Of a stretch of DNA of 64,000 bases, positions 46,461 to 56,014 are shown one piece after another. The notes below the pieces were generated by a model, which had not been told where the DNA came from, ran no database searches, and worked only from the letters and a program-made list of their open reading frames with translations. This stretch comes from Rhodococcus sp. 105337 (lineage in GTDB: Bacteria > Actinomycetota > Actinomycetes > Mycobacteriales > Mycobacteriaceae): positions 248,001 through 312,000 of the forward strand of contig NZ_JABAGQ010000004.1 in assembly GCF_012844225.1 (NCBI RefSeq). Direction: 5' to 3'. The position numbers and the translations under genes are program-made. Within the stretch, counting starts at the first letter, position 1. Each line of letters begins with the position of its first letter.

Positions 46461-47627
46461 TCAGGCCGCTTCGCGTGCCTCGAGCTGTTCGAGCACCTCG
46501 CGCGCATGTCCGGCGACGTCGTCGTGGCCGGTGTCGGCCGCGAAATCCGCGAGCAGCATCCAGCGGGAACGCAGTGCTTCGATTCGCGGCACCGACAGTT
46601 CGTGCTCGCGTACCGAGGCGATCCGGGCGTGGTCCTCGGGCAGGAAGAGATGGGTGCTGAGCCAGACGCACGCCAGCAGCGCGTCCAGAAGGCGTTCGGC
46701 CAGCACTTCGTCGTAGGCCAGGTGCGGCCACATGCCGACGACCTCGGCGCGCCACGCGTCGGCCATCGCCCGCATCCGCTCCACGGTCATGGGAACGGCA
46801 CACACGCACAGGGGGAAGGACGTCAGGGCGAATGCGATATCGAGGGTCGCGTCCCGGAAGCCTCCCCACTCGTAGTCGAGGAACTGCACGCCGTCGTCGC
46901 CGACGACGATGTTGTCCGGGCACAGGTCCGACGGGCTGAAGGCCCGGTGACGACCGCCGGTGAACAGCTTTGCGGCGCGTTCGGCCCGTTCCCGGACCGA
47001 ATCGGGCACGGTGAGACCGAAATCGGTACCCAGCAGTTCGGGCACACCGCGCACTGCGTCGATCGCCTGTTCGGACACCGTGTCGGCGACATGCGAGACG
47101 TCGGCGCGGCGCAGCAACGCCGCGAAGTCCTCTTCTCGTCCCACGGTCGCGGCGTGCATCCGGCCGAGAGCCTGCGCAAGCGCCATGAGCGTGTTGCCGA
47201 CGGTCTCGCTGTCACCACTGCGCATCAGGGTCGCGAGAGGGGTCGCGTCGCCGAGATCGCTCAGGACGAGCAACCGGGTCGCGAAGTCGTACGCGAGCAG
47301 TTCCGCACCGGGACGGTGGTCCTTGGCGAGGGCGGTCGCGAACTGGTAGGAGACCGCTTCGCGCAGGAACGCGATCTGCTCGTCTGTCGCGGAACCGTGG
47401 AGGTCGACGTGGCCGGCACCGCGCGACGGCGGCACCTGCTTGAGCACGAGTGTGCGCGGCAACGAGAAGGGGTTCGCGGCGACCCGCACCCGGAGAACAA
47501 CCGACCTGCCGCTGCCCCCGAGGTCGACGGGATCCGCCAGTTTGACCGGCGCCCCGGTACGACGAGTGAGCAGCTGCTCGGCTGCCTGCACTACCTCTGA
47601 CACGGGGTCCGCCAATGTTGCAGTCAT
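46461..47627 (-). CDS. APH-fold phosphotransferase/kinase-like protein
   Basis: A 388-residue protein of the aminoglycoside phosphotransferase/choline kinase superfamily. It has the nucleotide region VVLRVRVAANPFSLPRTLVLKQV, a catalytic-loop equivalent FSPSDLCPDNIVV (Asp and Asn kept; the usual HGD is SSD-like) and the metal Asp in VQFLDYEWGGFRDATLDI. Substrate unknown; these enzymes phosphorylate small alcohols, sugars or drugs. ATG 47627 and GTG 47630 are both possible starts. It lies tail-to-tail with phoD (16 bases). Confidence 0.85.
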   Translation of the reverse strand: MTATLADPVSEVVQAAEQLLTRRTGAPVKLADPVDLGGSGRSVVLRVRVAANPFSLPRTLVLKQVPPSRGAGHVDLHGSATDEQIAFLREAVSYQFATALAKDHRPGAELLAYDFATRLLVLSDLGDATPLATLMRSGDSETVGNTLMALAQALGRMHAATVGREEDFAALLRRADVSHVADTVSEQAIDAVRGVPELLGTDFGLTVPDSVRERAERAAKLFTGGRHRAFSPSDLCPDNIVVGDDGVQFLDYEWGGFRDATLDIAFALTSFPLCVCAVPMTVERMRAMADAWRAEVVGMWPHLAYDEVLAERLLDALLACVWLSTHLFLPEDHARIASVREHELSVPRIEALRSRWMLLADFAADTGHDDVAGHAREVLEQLEAREAA

Positions 47628-47766
47628 CACGGACCAATCTACAGGTTCTCGGTCACGGAATGGGCTCGCAGAAGACCTCGGTCACTCAGGACCTTCGACG
47701 GTCACGCTCGACAGGGCACGTCCGCTTTGCCCGGACCTGCACCGTCCCGGCAGCGCACCGGGTGTC

Positions 47767-48771
47767 TCACGGGATCGACGACCGGGCACCCGCGGACGTG
47801 TTCCCGATGTCCACGGGGTTTCGATCACCCTGATCGGAACGTCCTCCCGCAGCGGAGAATTCTTCGTCGACCGGCGCGACATCGACCGACACCTCGATCG
47901 TGCTGTCCTGCGCCTCCGTGTAGATCACGCCCCGCAACGGCGACACATCCGCATAGTCGCGTCCCCACGCCACGGTCGTGTACCGCTCGTCGCCGAGTTG
48001 ATCGTTCGTGGGGTCGAAGTCCAGCCATGTGCCGTCCGGCAGCCACACCGACGCCCACGCATGCGTCGCGTCCACCCCGACCATGCGTTCCTTGCCGGGC
48101 GGCGGGTCGGTCGCGAGATATCCGGAGACGTAGCGTGCGGCGAGCCCCTGGGAGCGCAGGCAGGCGATCGCCAGGCGCGCGAAGTCCTGACACACGCCAG
48201 ATCCGGCCGCGAGGACTTCCGCAACGCGGGTGGACACGGATGTCGACCCCGACCGGTAGGTGAAGTCCGTGAAGATTCGGTGTGTCAGGTCGACGATCGC
48301 CTCGGCGATCGGTCGCCCGGCCGTGAACGTCTTCTCCGCGTAGGCACGCACGTCGTCGTCGATCTCGGGTGGATGCACATCGAGTACGAAGTCGACGGCC
48401 AGCGCACCGGCGGGACCGGCCGGGCGGGCCGTTTCCCACGGCGCCAGACACGCCGGCATCCGCAACCGCCCCGGGTCCGGAGGTGAGACCGCGACCTCGG
48501 AGCGTCCGACCACTTCGAGCACGTCGTGCGTGTCGGTGACGTGGAAGAACAGGTCGCGGTTGCCCCACAGGTCCGCGCCGGTGGACATGTCCGCCGGCGA
48601 GGGACTCACGGTGACCTCACTGGAGAGCACCTGCTGCCGGTCGGTTTCCCGGGGAAGCAGATATCCGCGTCCGTAGGAGGAGGTCACCGCGCCCGAGTAG
48701 CGGTAGGTGGTGCGGTGCACGATGCGGTACCGCCGCACACCGGGATCGCTGGATCCGTCGGCGACTGTCAT
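47767..48771 (-). CDS. Transglutaminase-like protein coupled to an ATP-grasp/alpha-E protein
   Basis: A 334-residue protein with a bacterial transglutaminase N-domain (RYRIVHRTTYRYSGAVTSSYGRGYLLPR, shown in part) and a catalytic core: Cys in AAGSGVCQDFARLAIACLRS, His in GVDATHAWASVWL, Asp in WLDFDPTND. The ATG at 48771 overlaps the stop of the ATP-grasp/alpha-E gene (ATGA). This neighbour pair is widespread in bacteria and has been proposed to ligate and then modify or cleave peptides; from memory it also occurs in mycobacteria near aspS (Rv2567-Rv2569c). Product unknown. Confidence 0.9.
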   Translation of the reverse strand: MTVADGSSDPGVRRYRIVHRTTYRYSGAVTSSYGRGYLLPRETDRQQVLSSEVTVSPSPADMSTGADLWGNRDLFFHVTDTHDVLEVVGRSEVAVSPPDPGRLRMPACLAPWETARPAGPAGALAVDFVLDVHPPEIDDDVRAYAEKTFTAGRPIAEAIVDLTHRIFTDFTYRSGSTSVSTRVAEVLAAGSGVCQDFARLAIACLRSQGLAARYVSGYLATDPPPGKERMVGVDATHAWASVWLPDGTWLDFDPTNDQLGDERYTTVAWGRDYADVSPLRGVIYTEAQDSTIEVSVDVAPVDEEFSAAGGRSDQGDRNPVDIGNTSAGARSSIP

Positions 48772-51368
48772 GGCAGGTCCCTCCGCTCTGTGCCGCCCCA
48801 CAGCGGCCGGGTTCCGCCGGGCAACGACAGCGGTCCCTTCATCAAGACGACGGCGAGTTCCGTCAGCCCGGCGTGGGTGGAGTCGAGCAGGCGCGCGAAC
48901 TCCGCCCGGACACCGTCGGTGACGGTCTCGAGGTCGGACGGGTCGCAGCGGCGCAATGTCGCGAGGAGTTCGTCGACGAGCCGTTCCGGCAGGGACGAGC
49001 CCGACGAGTGCGGCAATGCCACCAGGTTCTCGCGCAGCCGATCGAGGAGGTACGCGAGCGAGCGCGGATTACCCGGATCGAACAGGAGCAGTTGGGCGAC
49101 GGCGGCGACGCGCACCGTGGTGTTGCGTCGCCGGAACGTCACCGAACTCTCCGCTGCGGCGAGCACCGACTCCATGAGCGCGCGTTCGGTGGGCCGGGTG
49201 TGCTCGCGGGTCAGGGTCGAGGACAGCAGCGACACCAGCGCCAGGCCCCGCTCGAGGCGCTTGCCGATGTCCATCACGTGCCAGCCCAGGTCGCGCACCA
49301 TCGATTCCGCGCCGAGGCCGGACAGGGCGAGCATGCCGTTGAGCACCGCCGACTGGGTCGCGCCGAGCTGCGCGCCGTCGTCTTCCGGATCGACCGCGAG
49401 GTCGTCGAGGGCGCGCTGCACGTCGGCCAGGACCGTCCAGGTGTCGTGCGAGAGCTGGTCGCGCACGGCGCGGGCGGCGCGTTCGAGTCCACCGAACGAC
49501 TGCGCCAGCGAGCCCGGCCGCGCACGATCGACGGTCAGGGCGCGGAACTCCGCCGCGACGTTGCGATGGTCGTCGACCATAGAGACACCCTCGCTGAGCT
49601 GCGACGTCGAGACGAGTGTGCCGAGCAGAACCGGCAAGCACTCGCTGCCTTCGAGCCACGGCCGGTTCCGGTAGTCCTGGTAACGCTCCCTCATCGAAAT
49701 GAGCAGTCGCGCCGTGTCTTCTGCGCGCTCGCTGTAGCGGCCGATCCAGAACATGTCGTTGAGCACGCGCGGCGAGGCCACCACCTCGGTGGAAGGCGCC
49801 GCGAAACGCGGTAGCGATTCCGGCGCGGCAGAGCCCGCCGCGTCGGTGGTGGCGCCACCCGCGACAGTCCGTACCCAGACATCCTTCGCCGCCACTCGCG
49901 GTTCGGTTTCCGGCGCGGCGCCCGGTACCAGCACCTCACACAGCCCGCCGGGCATGGGCGTGTATCCGACGCGCTGCGCAACGGTGAACAACCGAAGACT
50001 CACGGGAGACGCCGTCACGGCCGTTCCGTCGAGGCTGGGCGCGTGGGAGTACTCGACACGTTCCTGCGCCACCCACTTGCCAGGTTGCGCCTTCACGCGG
50101 GCGAGCAATTCCTCCCGCTCTGCGACGGTCAAGGTCTCGCCGACGACGGTTTCCGCGGTGACGGTGGAGCGCAAGACCAGATCGGGAAGGCGCGAGGTGA
50201 GTTCCGAGAGTCCGGAGGCGGTCCCGCCCCAGTGCGTCTCCTCCGACTCGAGCAGGAGTTCCTCGTCGAGCAGCGCCCGGGCGAGCGGCCGAAGATATCC
50301 CGCGAGCGCGGGGTTTTCGAGGACTCCGCTGCCCAGGGGGTTGACCAGTGACACTCCACCGCGACGGACGACTTCCACTAGCCCGACCACGCCCAGCCTC
50401 GAATCACGCCGGAGATCGAGCGGGTCGGCGTAGTCGGCGTCGATGCGCCTCATCACCACGTCGACGCGGGTCAGCGACCCCAGCGAACGCATCCACAGCC
50501 TCCCCTCCCGCACGGTCAGGTCGGCCGACTCGACGAGCGGCACGCCCAGCACGCTCGCGAGATGCGCTTGGTCGAAGGCTGTTTCGGATTGCGCACCCGG
50601 ACTGAGCACCACCACGAACGGGTCCTCGACACCGCTGGGCGCGACATCGCGCAGCGCGAGCCTGAGCGCGTGACCGAACGGTGCGAGGGGCCGCGGGCCG
50701 GCGGTGGTGTAGATCTCCGGCATCGCATGGGCGACGACCCGACGATCCGCCATCGCGTAGCCGAGACCGGACGGCGCCTGGGTGTGGTCGCGGATCGCAC
50801 GGAAGCTACCGTCGCGATGCCGCGCCACATCCACCGCGTGGATGAAGAGTTGATGCGGCCCCGGAAGAGTGACTCCGTGAGCCGCTCGCAGGTATCCGGG
50901 ATGGCCGAAGACCAACTCCGGAGGCAGCAAGCCCGTGGTGAGTGTGCGCTGCGGGCCGTACAGGTCTGCCAGCAGTGCGTCGAGCACGCGCGATCTCTGC
51001 ACGAGCCCTCGTTCGAGGACCGCCCAGTCGTCTGCGGCGAGAACCAGGGGTAAGGCGTCTACTTCCCAGCGCACCGGGCCGGTCGGTTCTCCGTCCGGGC
51101 CCACCGAGTCGACCGGGTTGTAGGTGATGCCGTGATTGTCGACCAGGGTGCGTACACGTCGCCGGTAGCGCTCGAGCACCGCGGGCGAGCGGCCCTCGAG
51201 CACCCCGGCGAGTTCGCTCCAGTGCTCCCGGATCTCACCGGAAGCGGTGTGTAGCTCGTCGTACTGCGGACTGAACGGGGTGTCGTACTCCCCGACCGGA
51301 TCCGCCTCGGCCACGTCGTGCATGAAGCGCCGCCCTCTCGATCTTTCCGTCGGCGCACCGTCGTTCAC
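48768..51368 (-). CDS. Circularly permuted ATP-grasp (type 2) fused to an alpha-E domain
   Basis: An 866-residue two-part protein. The N-terminal half (about 40-500, DUF404/DUF407) is a circularly permuted ATP-grasp of the peptide/amino-acid ligase kind. Recognisable segments include HGITYNPVDS, PLVLAADDWAVLERGL, RAAHGVTLPGPHQLF, VVVLSPGAQSETAFDQAHLA and VNPLGSGVLENPALAGYL. The C-terminal third (about 545-866, DUF403) is the all-helical alpha-E domain (SPRVLNDMFWIGRYSERAEDTARLL, shown in part, then DDHRNVAAEF). In many bacteria these are separate genes; the fusion is common in actinobacteria. Start may instead be the ATG at 51323. Confidence 0.9.
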   Translation of the reverse strand: MNDGAPTERSRGRRFMHDVAEADPVGEYDTPFSPQYDELHTASGEIREHWSELAGVLEGRSPAVLERYRRRVRTLVDNHGITYNPVDSVGPDGEPTGPVRWEVDALPLVLAADDWAVLERGLVQRSRVLDALLADLYGPQRTLTTGLLPPELVFGHPGYLRAAHGVTLPGPHQLFIHAVDVARHRDGSFRAIRDHTQAPSGLGYAMADRRVVAHAMPEIYTTAGPRPLAPFGHALRLALRDVAPSGVEDPFVVVLSPGAQSETAFDQAHLASVLGVPLVESADLTVREGRLWMRSLGSLTRVDVVMRRIDADYADPLDLRRDSRLGVVGLVEVVRRGGVSLVNPLGSGVLENPALAGYLRPLARALLDEELLLESEETHWGGTASGLSELTSRLPDLVLRSTVTAETVVGETLTVAEREELLARVKAQPGKWVAQERVEYSHAPSLDGTAVTASPVSLRLFTVAQRVGYTPMPGGLCEVLVPGAAPETEPRVAAKDVWVRTVAGGATTDAAGSAAPESLPRFAAPSTEVVASPRVLNDMFWIGRYSERAEDTARLLISMRERYQDYRNRPWLEGSECLPVLLGTLVSTSQLSEGVSMVDDHRNVAAEFRALTVDRARPGSLAQSFGGLERAARAVRDQLSHDTWTVLADVQRALDDLAVDPEDDGAQLGATQSAVLNGMLALSGLGAESMVRDLGWHVMDIGKRLERGLALVSLLSSTLTREHTRPTERALMESVLAAAESSVTFRRRNTTVRVAAVAQLLLFDPGNPRSLAYLLDRLRENLVALPHSSGSSLPERLVDELLATLRRCDPSDLETVTDGVRAEFARLLDSTHAGLTELAVVLMKGPLSLPGGTRPLWGGTERRDLP

Positions 51369-51450
51369 GACTCGCTCGACCGTCGCACCGGCGACGGGTC
51401 AACTCTGCCAGGTGGAGTTGCTCAACGTGTATTCGCGGCGGACCCGGCGG

Positions 51451-51468
51451 CGTGCGGGGTGCCGCACG
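51451..51468 (-). terminator. Possible hairpin terminator after the DUF4235 gene
   Basis: CGTGCGG (51451-51457) and CCGCACG (51462-51468) form a perfect 7-bp stem with a 4-base loop, 23 bases past the DUF4235 stop and about 80 bases before the ATP-grasp start. No T-run follows on the minus strand, so it is a weak call. Confidence 0.35.
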
Positions 51469-51491
51469 TCACTGCTCCGGACCGAAGGTGA

Positions 51492-51761
51492 CTATGCCGG
51501 CGACTTGTGGGTGACCTTGCTGAAGCTCTTCGCGGTTGCGCGGTCCACGCCGGCTTTCACCATGCCGAAGATCAGGCCCTGCAACGCGGCTGCGATGAGC
51601 ACGTCGCGGGTGCTCTGTGACAGGTCTTGTGGTTCCGGCTTCGGGCGATTCTGCCCCACTCGCTTCCACACCTGCTGGAAGACCGCTCCCGCGAGCACAC
51701 CTCCCCCGACACTCGCCGCCAGGGCAAGGGGCTTGTACATCATCACGCTTGCGTCGGGCAT
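51492..51761 (-). CDS. DUF4235 family small membrane protein
   Basis: An 89-residue protein with two hydrophobic segments (about 13-33, KPLALAASVGGGVLAGAVFQ, and about 58-77) typical of DUF4235 proteins, often found in mycolic-acid actinobacteria. Function unknown. The ATG at 51761 follows AGGAGG by 9 bases, an excellent ribosome binding site, so the gene is likely well expressed. Confidence 0.85.
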   Translation of the reverse strand: MPDASVMMYKPLALAASVGGGVLAGAVFQQVWKRVGQNRPKPEPQDLSQSTRDVLIAAALQGLIFGMVKAGVDRATAKSFSKVTHKSPA

Positions 51762-51991
51762 GTGCAGGTTCCTCCTCCGGTGCGGTGCCGACGGTGGCAC
51801 CGCGATCTCCCGACCGAGGTACCCGCCTGCTCCGGGGCGCAAACGGCGAGCACGACGACGCCGAGAGCGCTCGCATTGTGAGCGGCGGGTTCGTGGCGGG
51901 GTTTCGAGTCGGCGTTGGATTCGGTATTTCTAGGACTTCCGTCCGATTCGAACTCCGCCGGTCAGAGGAAAACTGCCCCCCAGAGAAAGCG

Positions 51992-52023
51992 GAGGCCGCA
52001 CGCCCCTCAGGACGTGCGGCCTC
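51992..52023 (-). terminator. Hairpin terminator of aspS
   Basis: GAGGCCGCACG (51992-52002) and CGTGCGGCCTC (52013-52023) are an exact 11-bp stem with a 10-base loop. On the minus strand it is followed by CGCTTTCTC, a modest T-run, 28 bases after the aspS stop. The 290-base stretch 51762-52051 between DUF4235 and aspS holds this element and no gene. Confidence 0.75.
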
Positions 52024-52051
52024 GACCCAGCCGGATCAGCCGGTAGCCGAA

Positions 52052-53848
52052 TCAGCTCTTGGCGGGAGGTGCAGCCTTGTCCGCTTCGGGTTCGGGCTTG
52101 TAATCGATACCCGACTCCTTACGCTGCTCCGGAGTGATGGGCCCCGGAGCGTCCGTGAGCGGATCGACTCCCCCACCCGACTTCGGGAACGCAATGACCT
52201 CGCGGATCGAATCCATCCCGGCGAGCAGAGCGGTGATGCGATCCCAGCCGAAGGCGATGCCGCCGTGCGGGGGCGCGCCGTACTTGAACGCGTCGAGAAG
52301 GAAGCCGAACTTCTCGTTCGCCTCCTCCTCCGAGATGCCCATCACCTTGAACACGCGTTCCTGGATGTCGGGACGGTGGATACGGATCGAACCGCCGCCG
52401 ATCTCGTTGCCGTTGCACACGATGTCGTACGCGTACGCAAGCGCCGATCCGGGGTCGGTGTCGAACGTGTCCATGAATTCGGGCTTGGGCGAGGTGAAGG
52501 CGTGGTGCACCGCCGTCCACGCCGAATGCCCCAGTGCCACATCGCCGCTCGCCGTCGCGTCTGCGGCCGGTTCGAACAGCGGCGCGTCGACGATCCACAC
52601 GAACGCCCACGCGTTCGGATCGATCAGGTCGAGCTTGCGGGCGATCTCCCCGCGTGCCGCGCCGAGGAGTGCACGCATCGGCTTGGTGGCGCCGGCGGCG
52701 AAGAAGATGCAATCGCCCGGCTTCGCGCCCACGTGTGCCGCGAGTCCGGCGCGCTCGGTGTCGGTGAGGTTCTTGGCAACCGGACCGGTGAGTTCCCCGT
52801 CCTCCCCCACCAGCACGTACGCCAGACCCTTGGCCCCGCGCTGCTTGGCCCATTCCTGCCACGCGTCGAGCTGGCGTCGCGGCTGGCTCGCGCCACCTTC
52901 CATGACGACCGCACCGACGTACTCGGCCTGGAAGACCCGGAAGGTGGTGTCCTTGAAGAATTCCTTGCACTCGACCAGTTCGATCCCGAATCGAAGGTCG
53001 GGCTTGTCCGACCCGAAACGACGCATCGCATCCGCGTACGTCATCCGCGGGATCGGCGTCCGGATCTCGTAGCCGACGAGACGCCACAGTGCTTCGAGCA
53101 CGTCTTCGGCGAGCAGGATGACATCGTCCTGCGTCACGAACGCCATCTCGATGTCGAGCTGGGTGAACTCGGGCTGCCGGTCCGCACGGAAATCTTCGTC
53201 GCGGTAACAGCGGGCGATCTGGTAGTACCGCTCGATGCCGCCGACCATGAGCAGCTGCTTGAACAGCTGCGGGGACTGCGGCAGTGCGTAGAAGTTCCCG
53301 GGCTGCAGGCGGGCGGGTACCAGGAAGTCACGGGCGCCCTCGGGCGTGGAGCGCGTCAGCGTGGGGGTCTCGACCTCGACGAACTCGTGCTGGGCCAGCA
53401 CTGCCCGTGCGGCGGCGTTGACCTTGCTGCGCAGCCGGATGGCCTTGCCCGGGCCTTCCCGGCGCAGGTCGAGGTAGCGGTACTTGAGGCGGGCTTCCTC
53501 GCCTGCCTGGTCGTCGAGCTGGAACGGCAGCGGAGCGGACTCGTTCAGCACCTCGAGTTCGGTGGCATTGACCTCGATGGCGCCGGTGGGAATCTCGAAG
53601 TTCTGGTTTCCCTCGGGCCGCATCTCGACCACGCCGGTGACCTTGACGCAGTATTCGGCGCGCAGACGGTGCGCCTGTTCGAGCACTCCCGGGTCGCGGA
53701 AGACCACCTGCGCCACCCCCGACGCATCGCGCAGGTCGATGAAGATGACCCCGCCGTGGTCGCGGCGCCGAGCGACCCAACCGGTGAGGGTGACAGTCTG
53801 CTCGGCGTGCTCGGCTCGCAACGAGCCGGCGAGATGGGTGCGCAGCAC
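52052..53848 (-). CDS. aspS: Aspartyl-tRNA synthetase (probably also charging tRNA-Asn)
   Basis: A 598-residue class IIb synthetase. The N-terminal OB anticodon-binding domain ([23 protein letters not shown], shown in part) is followed by the catalytic domain with motif 2 [20 protein letters not shown], the bacterial insertion (GAD) domain and motif 3 [17 protein letters not shown]. Actinobacteria without AsnRS often use a non-discriminating AspRS with GatCAB; whether that holds here cannot be read from the sequence. An acidic/Pro/Ala tail follows. Confidence 0.96.
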   Translation of the reverse strand: MLRTHLAGSLRAEHAEQTVTLTGWVARRRDHGGVIFIDLRDASGVAQVVFRDPGVLEQAHRLRAEYCVKVTGVVEMRPEGNQNFEIPTGAIEVNATELEVLNESAPLPFQLDDQAGEEARLKYRYLDLRREGPGKAIRLRSKVNAAARAVLAQHEFVEVETPTLTRSTPEGARDFLVPARLQPGNFYALPQSPQLFKQLLMVGGIERYYQIARCYRDEDFRADRQPEFTQLDIEMAFVTQDDVILLAEDVLEALWRLVGYEIRTPIPRMTYADAMRRFGSDKPDLRFGIELVECKEFFKDTTFRVFQAEYVGAVVMEGGASQPRRQLDAWQEWAKQRGAKGLAYVLVGEDGELTGPVAKNLTDTERAGLAAHVGAKPGDCIFFAAGATKPMRALLGAARGEIARKLDLIDPNAWAFVWIVDAPLFEPAADATASGDVALGHSAWTAVHHAFTSPKPEFMDTFDTDPGSALAYAYDIVCNGNEIGGGSIRIHRPDIQERVFKVMGISEEEANEKFGFLLDAFKYGAPPHGGIAFGWDRITALLAGMDSIREVIAFPKSGGGVDPLTDAPGPITPEQRKESGIDYKPEPEADKAAPPAKS

Positions 53849-53988
53849 GGAAGTCCTTTCGAAACGACAGCGACGGGTTCGTCGGGTGTAATCCTACGAA
53901 AGACAAGAACAGGGCGGGCACACGCATGCCGAATCGCCTCGTGACAAGCTTGTGCGACTTCTGGGCACTGCGACGAGAGAGCGATGCG

Positions 53989-54903
53989 ATGACCTTCAAC
54001 GAGGGCGCACGGATGAACCCGGGCCGAGTCCGTACCGGGGGCGGCGGACGCGGCGGCAAGATCGCGCTCGGCGGCGGCACCGGCGGCATCCTGATCCTGA
54101 TCCTCGCGCTGCTGTTCGGTGGAGATCCCGGGTCGCTGCTCGGCTCCGGCGACCCCGGCGAGTCCACCGGGTACGGGGCAGGCGGCACCGTCGAAGGATG
54201 CGAGACGGGCGCCGACTTCAACGCGAAGGTCGACTGCCGCATCGTGGGCACGGTGGGGAGCCTCGATCTCGTGTGGGATGAGAATCTCGCTCAGCAGACC
54301 GGAGTGCCGTACGTGCAACCCGAGGTCGTGCTCTTCGCCGGCGCGACCTCGACAGGCTGCGGCAATGCCACCAGCGATATCGGCCCCTTCTACTGCCCGG
54401 CCGATGAGACGGCATATTTCGATACCAGTTTCTTCGACGACCTCGTCACCCGCTTCGGCGCCAGTGCCGGACCACTCGCGCAGGAGTACGTGGTCGCACA
54501 CGAAGTCGGGCATCACATCCAGAACCAGCTCGGTGACCTCGGACGTGCGCAGGCAGACCCGCGCGGGCCGGAGTCCGGTGCGGTGCGCACCGAATTGCAG
54601 GCCGACTGCTACGCAGGGGTATGGGCGTACTACGCGGACACGATGCCGGATCCGAACACCGGGCAGCCGTTCCTGTCGCCACTCAGCGACACCGACATCC
54701 GCGACGCCCTGTCGGCGGCGTCGGCTGTGGGTGACGATCGGATCCAGTCCGCCGCGTCGGGTCGCGTCAACCCCGAAGCGTGGACCCACGGTTCGTCGGA
54801 GCAGCGCCAGAAATGGTTCCTCGCCGGCTACCGGACCGGACAGGTCGACGCGTGCGACACCTACTCGGCGCGCGACTTGGATTCCCCGGACGCGTTGCGC
54901 TGA
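53989..54903 (+). CDS. Neutral zinc metallopeptidase (YpfJ family), membrane-anchored
   Basis: A 304-residue protein with a short Gly-rich N-terminus, one membrane helix (about 27-45, GGTGGILILILALLFGG) and an extracytoplasmic zinc peptidase domain with the HExxH motif VVAHEVGHHIQNQL and the third ligand region SGAVRTELQADCYAGVWAYY. YpfJ-type peptidases are of unknown substrate. The ATG at 53989 starts MTFNEGARMNPGRV; upstream frame opens differently. It overlaps the next gene's 3' end by 43 bases. Confidence 0.9.
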   Translation: MTFNEGARMNPGRVRTGGGGRGGKIALGGGTGGILILILALLFGGDPGSLLGSGDPGESTGYGAGGTVEGCETGADFNAKVDCRIVGTVGSLDLVWDENLAQQTGVPYVQPEVVLFAGATSTGCGNATSDIGPFYCPADETAYFDTSFFDDLVTRFGASAGPLAQEYVVAHEVGHHIQNQLGDLGRAQADPRGPESGAVRTELQADCYAGVWAYYADTMPDPNTGQPFLSPLSDTDIRDALSAASAVGDDRIQSAASGRVNPEAWTHGSSEQRQKWFLAGYRTGQVDACDTYSARDLDSPDALR

Positions 54904-55214
54904 CCGGAGACGCCGTTGCGCACCGTCACCGTCATCTGTGCGCGATCGGCGTCGAGGTCGGCCAGCCGCCGCATGCGCAGTGACACCGGCCAGCGCCCGG
55001 GACGCCGTGCCTTGAGGTAGAAGATCCGGTCGATCGACGCCCCGGGAAACGGATTTTCGGAGGGCACGCACCGGACGTCGTGCAGCACCAACCCCGCACC
55101 CACCCGGTTGGTGAACCAGCAGTAGTCGCGGGAAGTGTTCTCCTTCAAGTGCAGTTCGACCATGTCCCCGACATCGACGGTCACATCGTGCGGGCCGGTG
55201 CTGATGTGCTTCAT
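54861..55214 (-). CDS. Small protein with chagasin-like (I42) protease-inhibitor features
   Basis: A 117-residue protein. Its beta-rich core has three loops like the chagasin/I42 inhibitors: ENTSRDYCW (for NPTTGYxW), GAGLVLHD and RRPGRWP (for RPW). These loops bind papain-like peptidases in known members. No signal peptide is seen, unlike many I42 proteins. The match is moderate; it could instead be an unrelated beta-sandwich protein. It is convergent with the metallopeptidase, their 3' ends overlapping by 43 bases. Confidence 0.5.
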   Translation of the reverse strand: MKHISTGPHDVTVDVGDMVELHLKENTSRDYCWFTNRVGAGLVLHDVRCVPSENPFPGASIDRIFYLKARRPGRWPVSLRMRRLADLDADRAQMTVTVRNGVSGQRNASGESKSRAE

Positions 55215-55320
55215 GATCTCAGCGTACGAGGTCCTTGTGACGCAGACCACTGTTCTCGTGAGTACCACCGGTTCCGGAACCGGATGTGTGGCAACGCACT
55301 CTCGCGGGCACCCGACCGAG

Positions 55321-55806
55321 ATGAACGACGAATCACTCGGCATCACACGTACGGACGCGGAGGTCGGCGGGTATCTGCTCGCCCTCGCGGACGGCAAGGC
55401 ATACAACGAACTGACCGAGGCCGTCGGCGCGCTCATCTCGAGCACCGATTCGCGCCCGCCTCCCTACAACGGCGTCTACCGGTGGGTCGTCAGCAGCATC
55501 GCGGACGTTCTGGTGAGCAAGCTCGGACCGGGACTACGCGGCGACGAGGGTGTCGCTCTCACGATCCGCACCACGGGAGGCGCAGAGGTCGACCTCAGCA
55601 GCCTCGAAGAACCTGAATCGAGCGTCATGAAGGCCGTCGCCGACGTGCTCGCCGGTGGCGCTTCCGAAGCGCGTGTGAAACTGGGTCCCGTCGGATTGGG
55701 CATGGACTGGATGAGCCGTCTCGAGATGCTCGTCGAAGCGGTGCTGTGGCTCGACAAGCTTCTCGACGCCCCCGCCACGAGCACACCCGACACCCTTCCC
55801 TGGTGA
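55321..55806 (+). CDS. Hypothetical protein, 161 residues
   Basis: Unrecognised. It has an acidic N-terminus MNDESLGITRTDAEVGGYLL and a middle PPPYNGVYRWVVSSIADVLVS. The second half reads LSSLEEPESSVMKAVADVL and LGMDWMSRLEMLVEAVLWLDKLL, with a Pro/Thr end. No signal peptide or membrane segment is clear; it looks soluble with alpha/beta content. The ATG at 55321 was chosen because the sequence upstream is unlike coding sequence. Divergent from the I42-like gene with 106 bases between. Confidence 0.6.
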   Translation: MNDESLGITRTDAEVGGYLLALADGKAYNELTEAVGALISSTDSRPPPYNGVYRWVVSSIADVLVSKLGPGLRGDEGVALTIRTTGGAEVDLSSLEEPESSVMKAVADVLAGGASEARVKLGPVGLGMDWMSRLEMLVEAVLWLDKLLDAPATSTPDTLPW

Positions 55807-56014
55807 TCCCCCATCACAGGACTTTCCGGATCCGGTCTGTGATCGGCGCGCACGGACGTGCCTGAGCGAGACCGGCAATCGTGTGCCCGGCGACCGAACC
55901 GGCGGTCCGCGCCCTGGGAAAATCCCCGGAATGGACTTCGCCGCTTCGGTCGCCGGCCTCTCTTTCGCGGGTCGGGTGCTGCGCCACGGACCGCGGCCAC
56001 CCTACGATGAGCCG

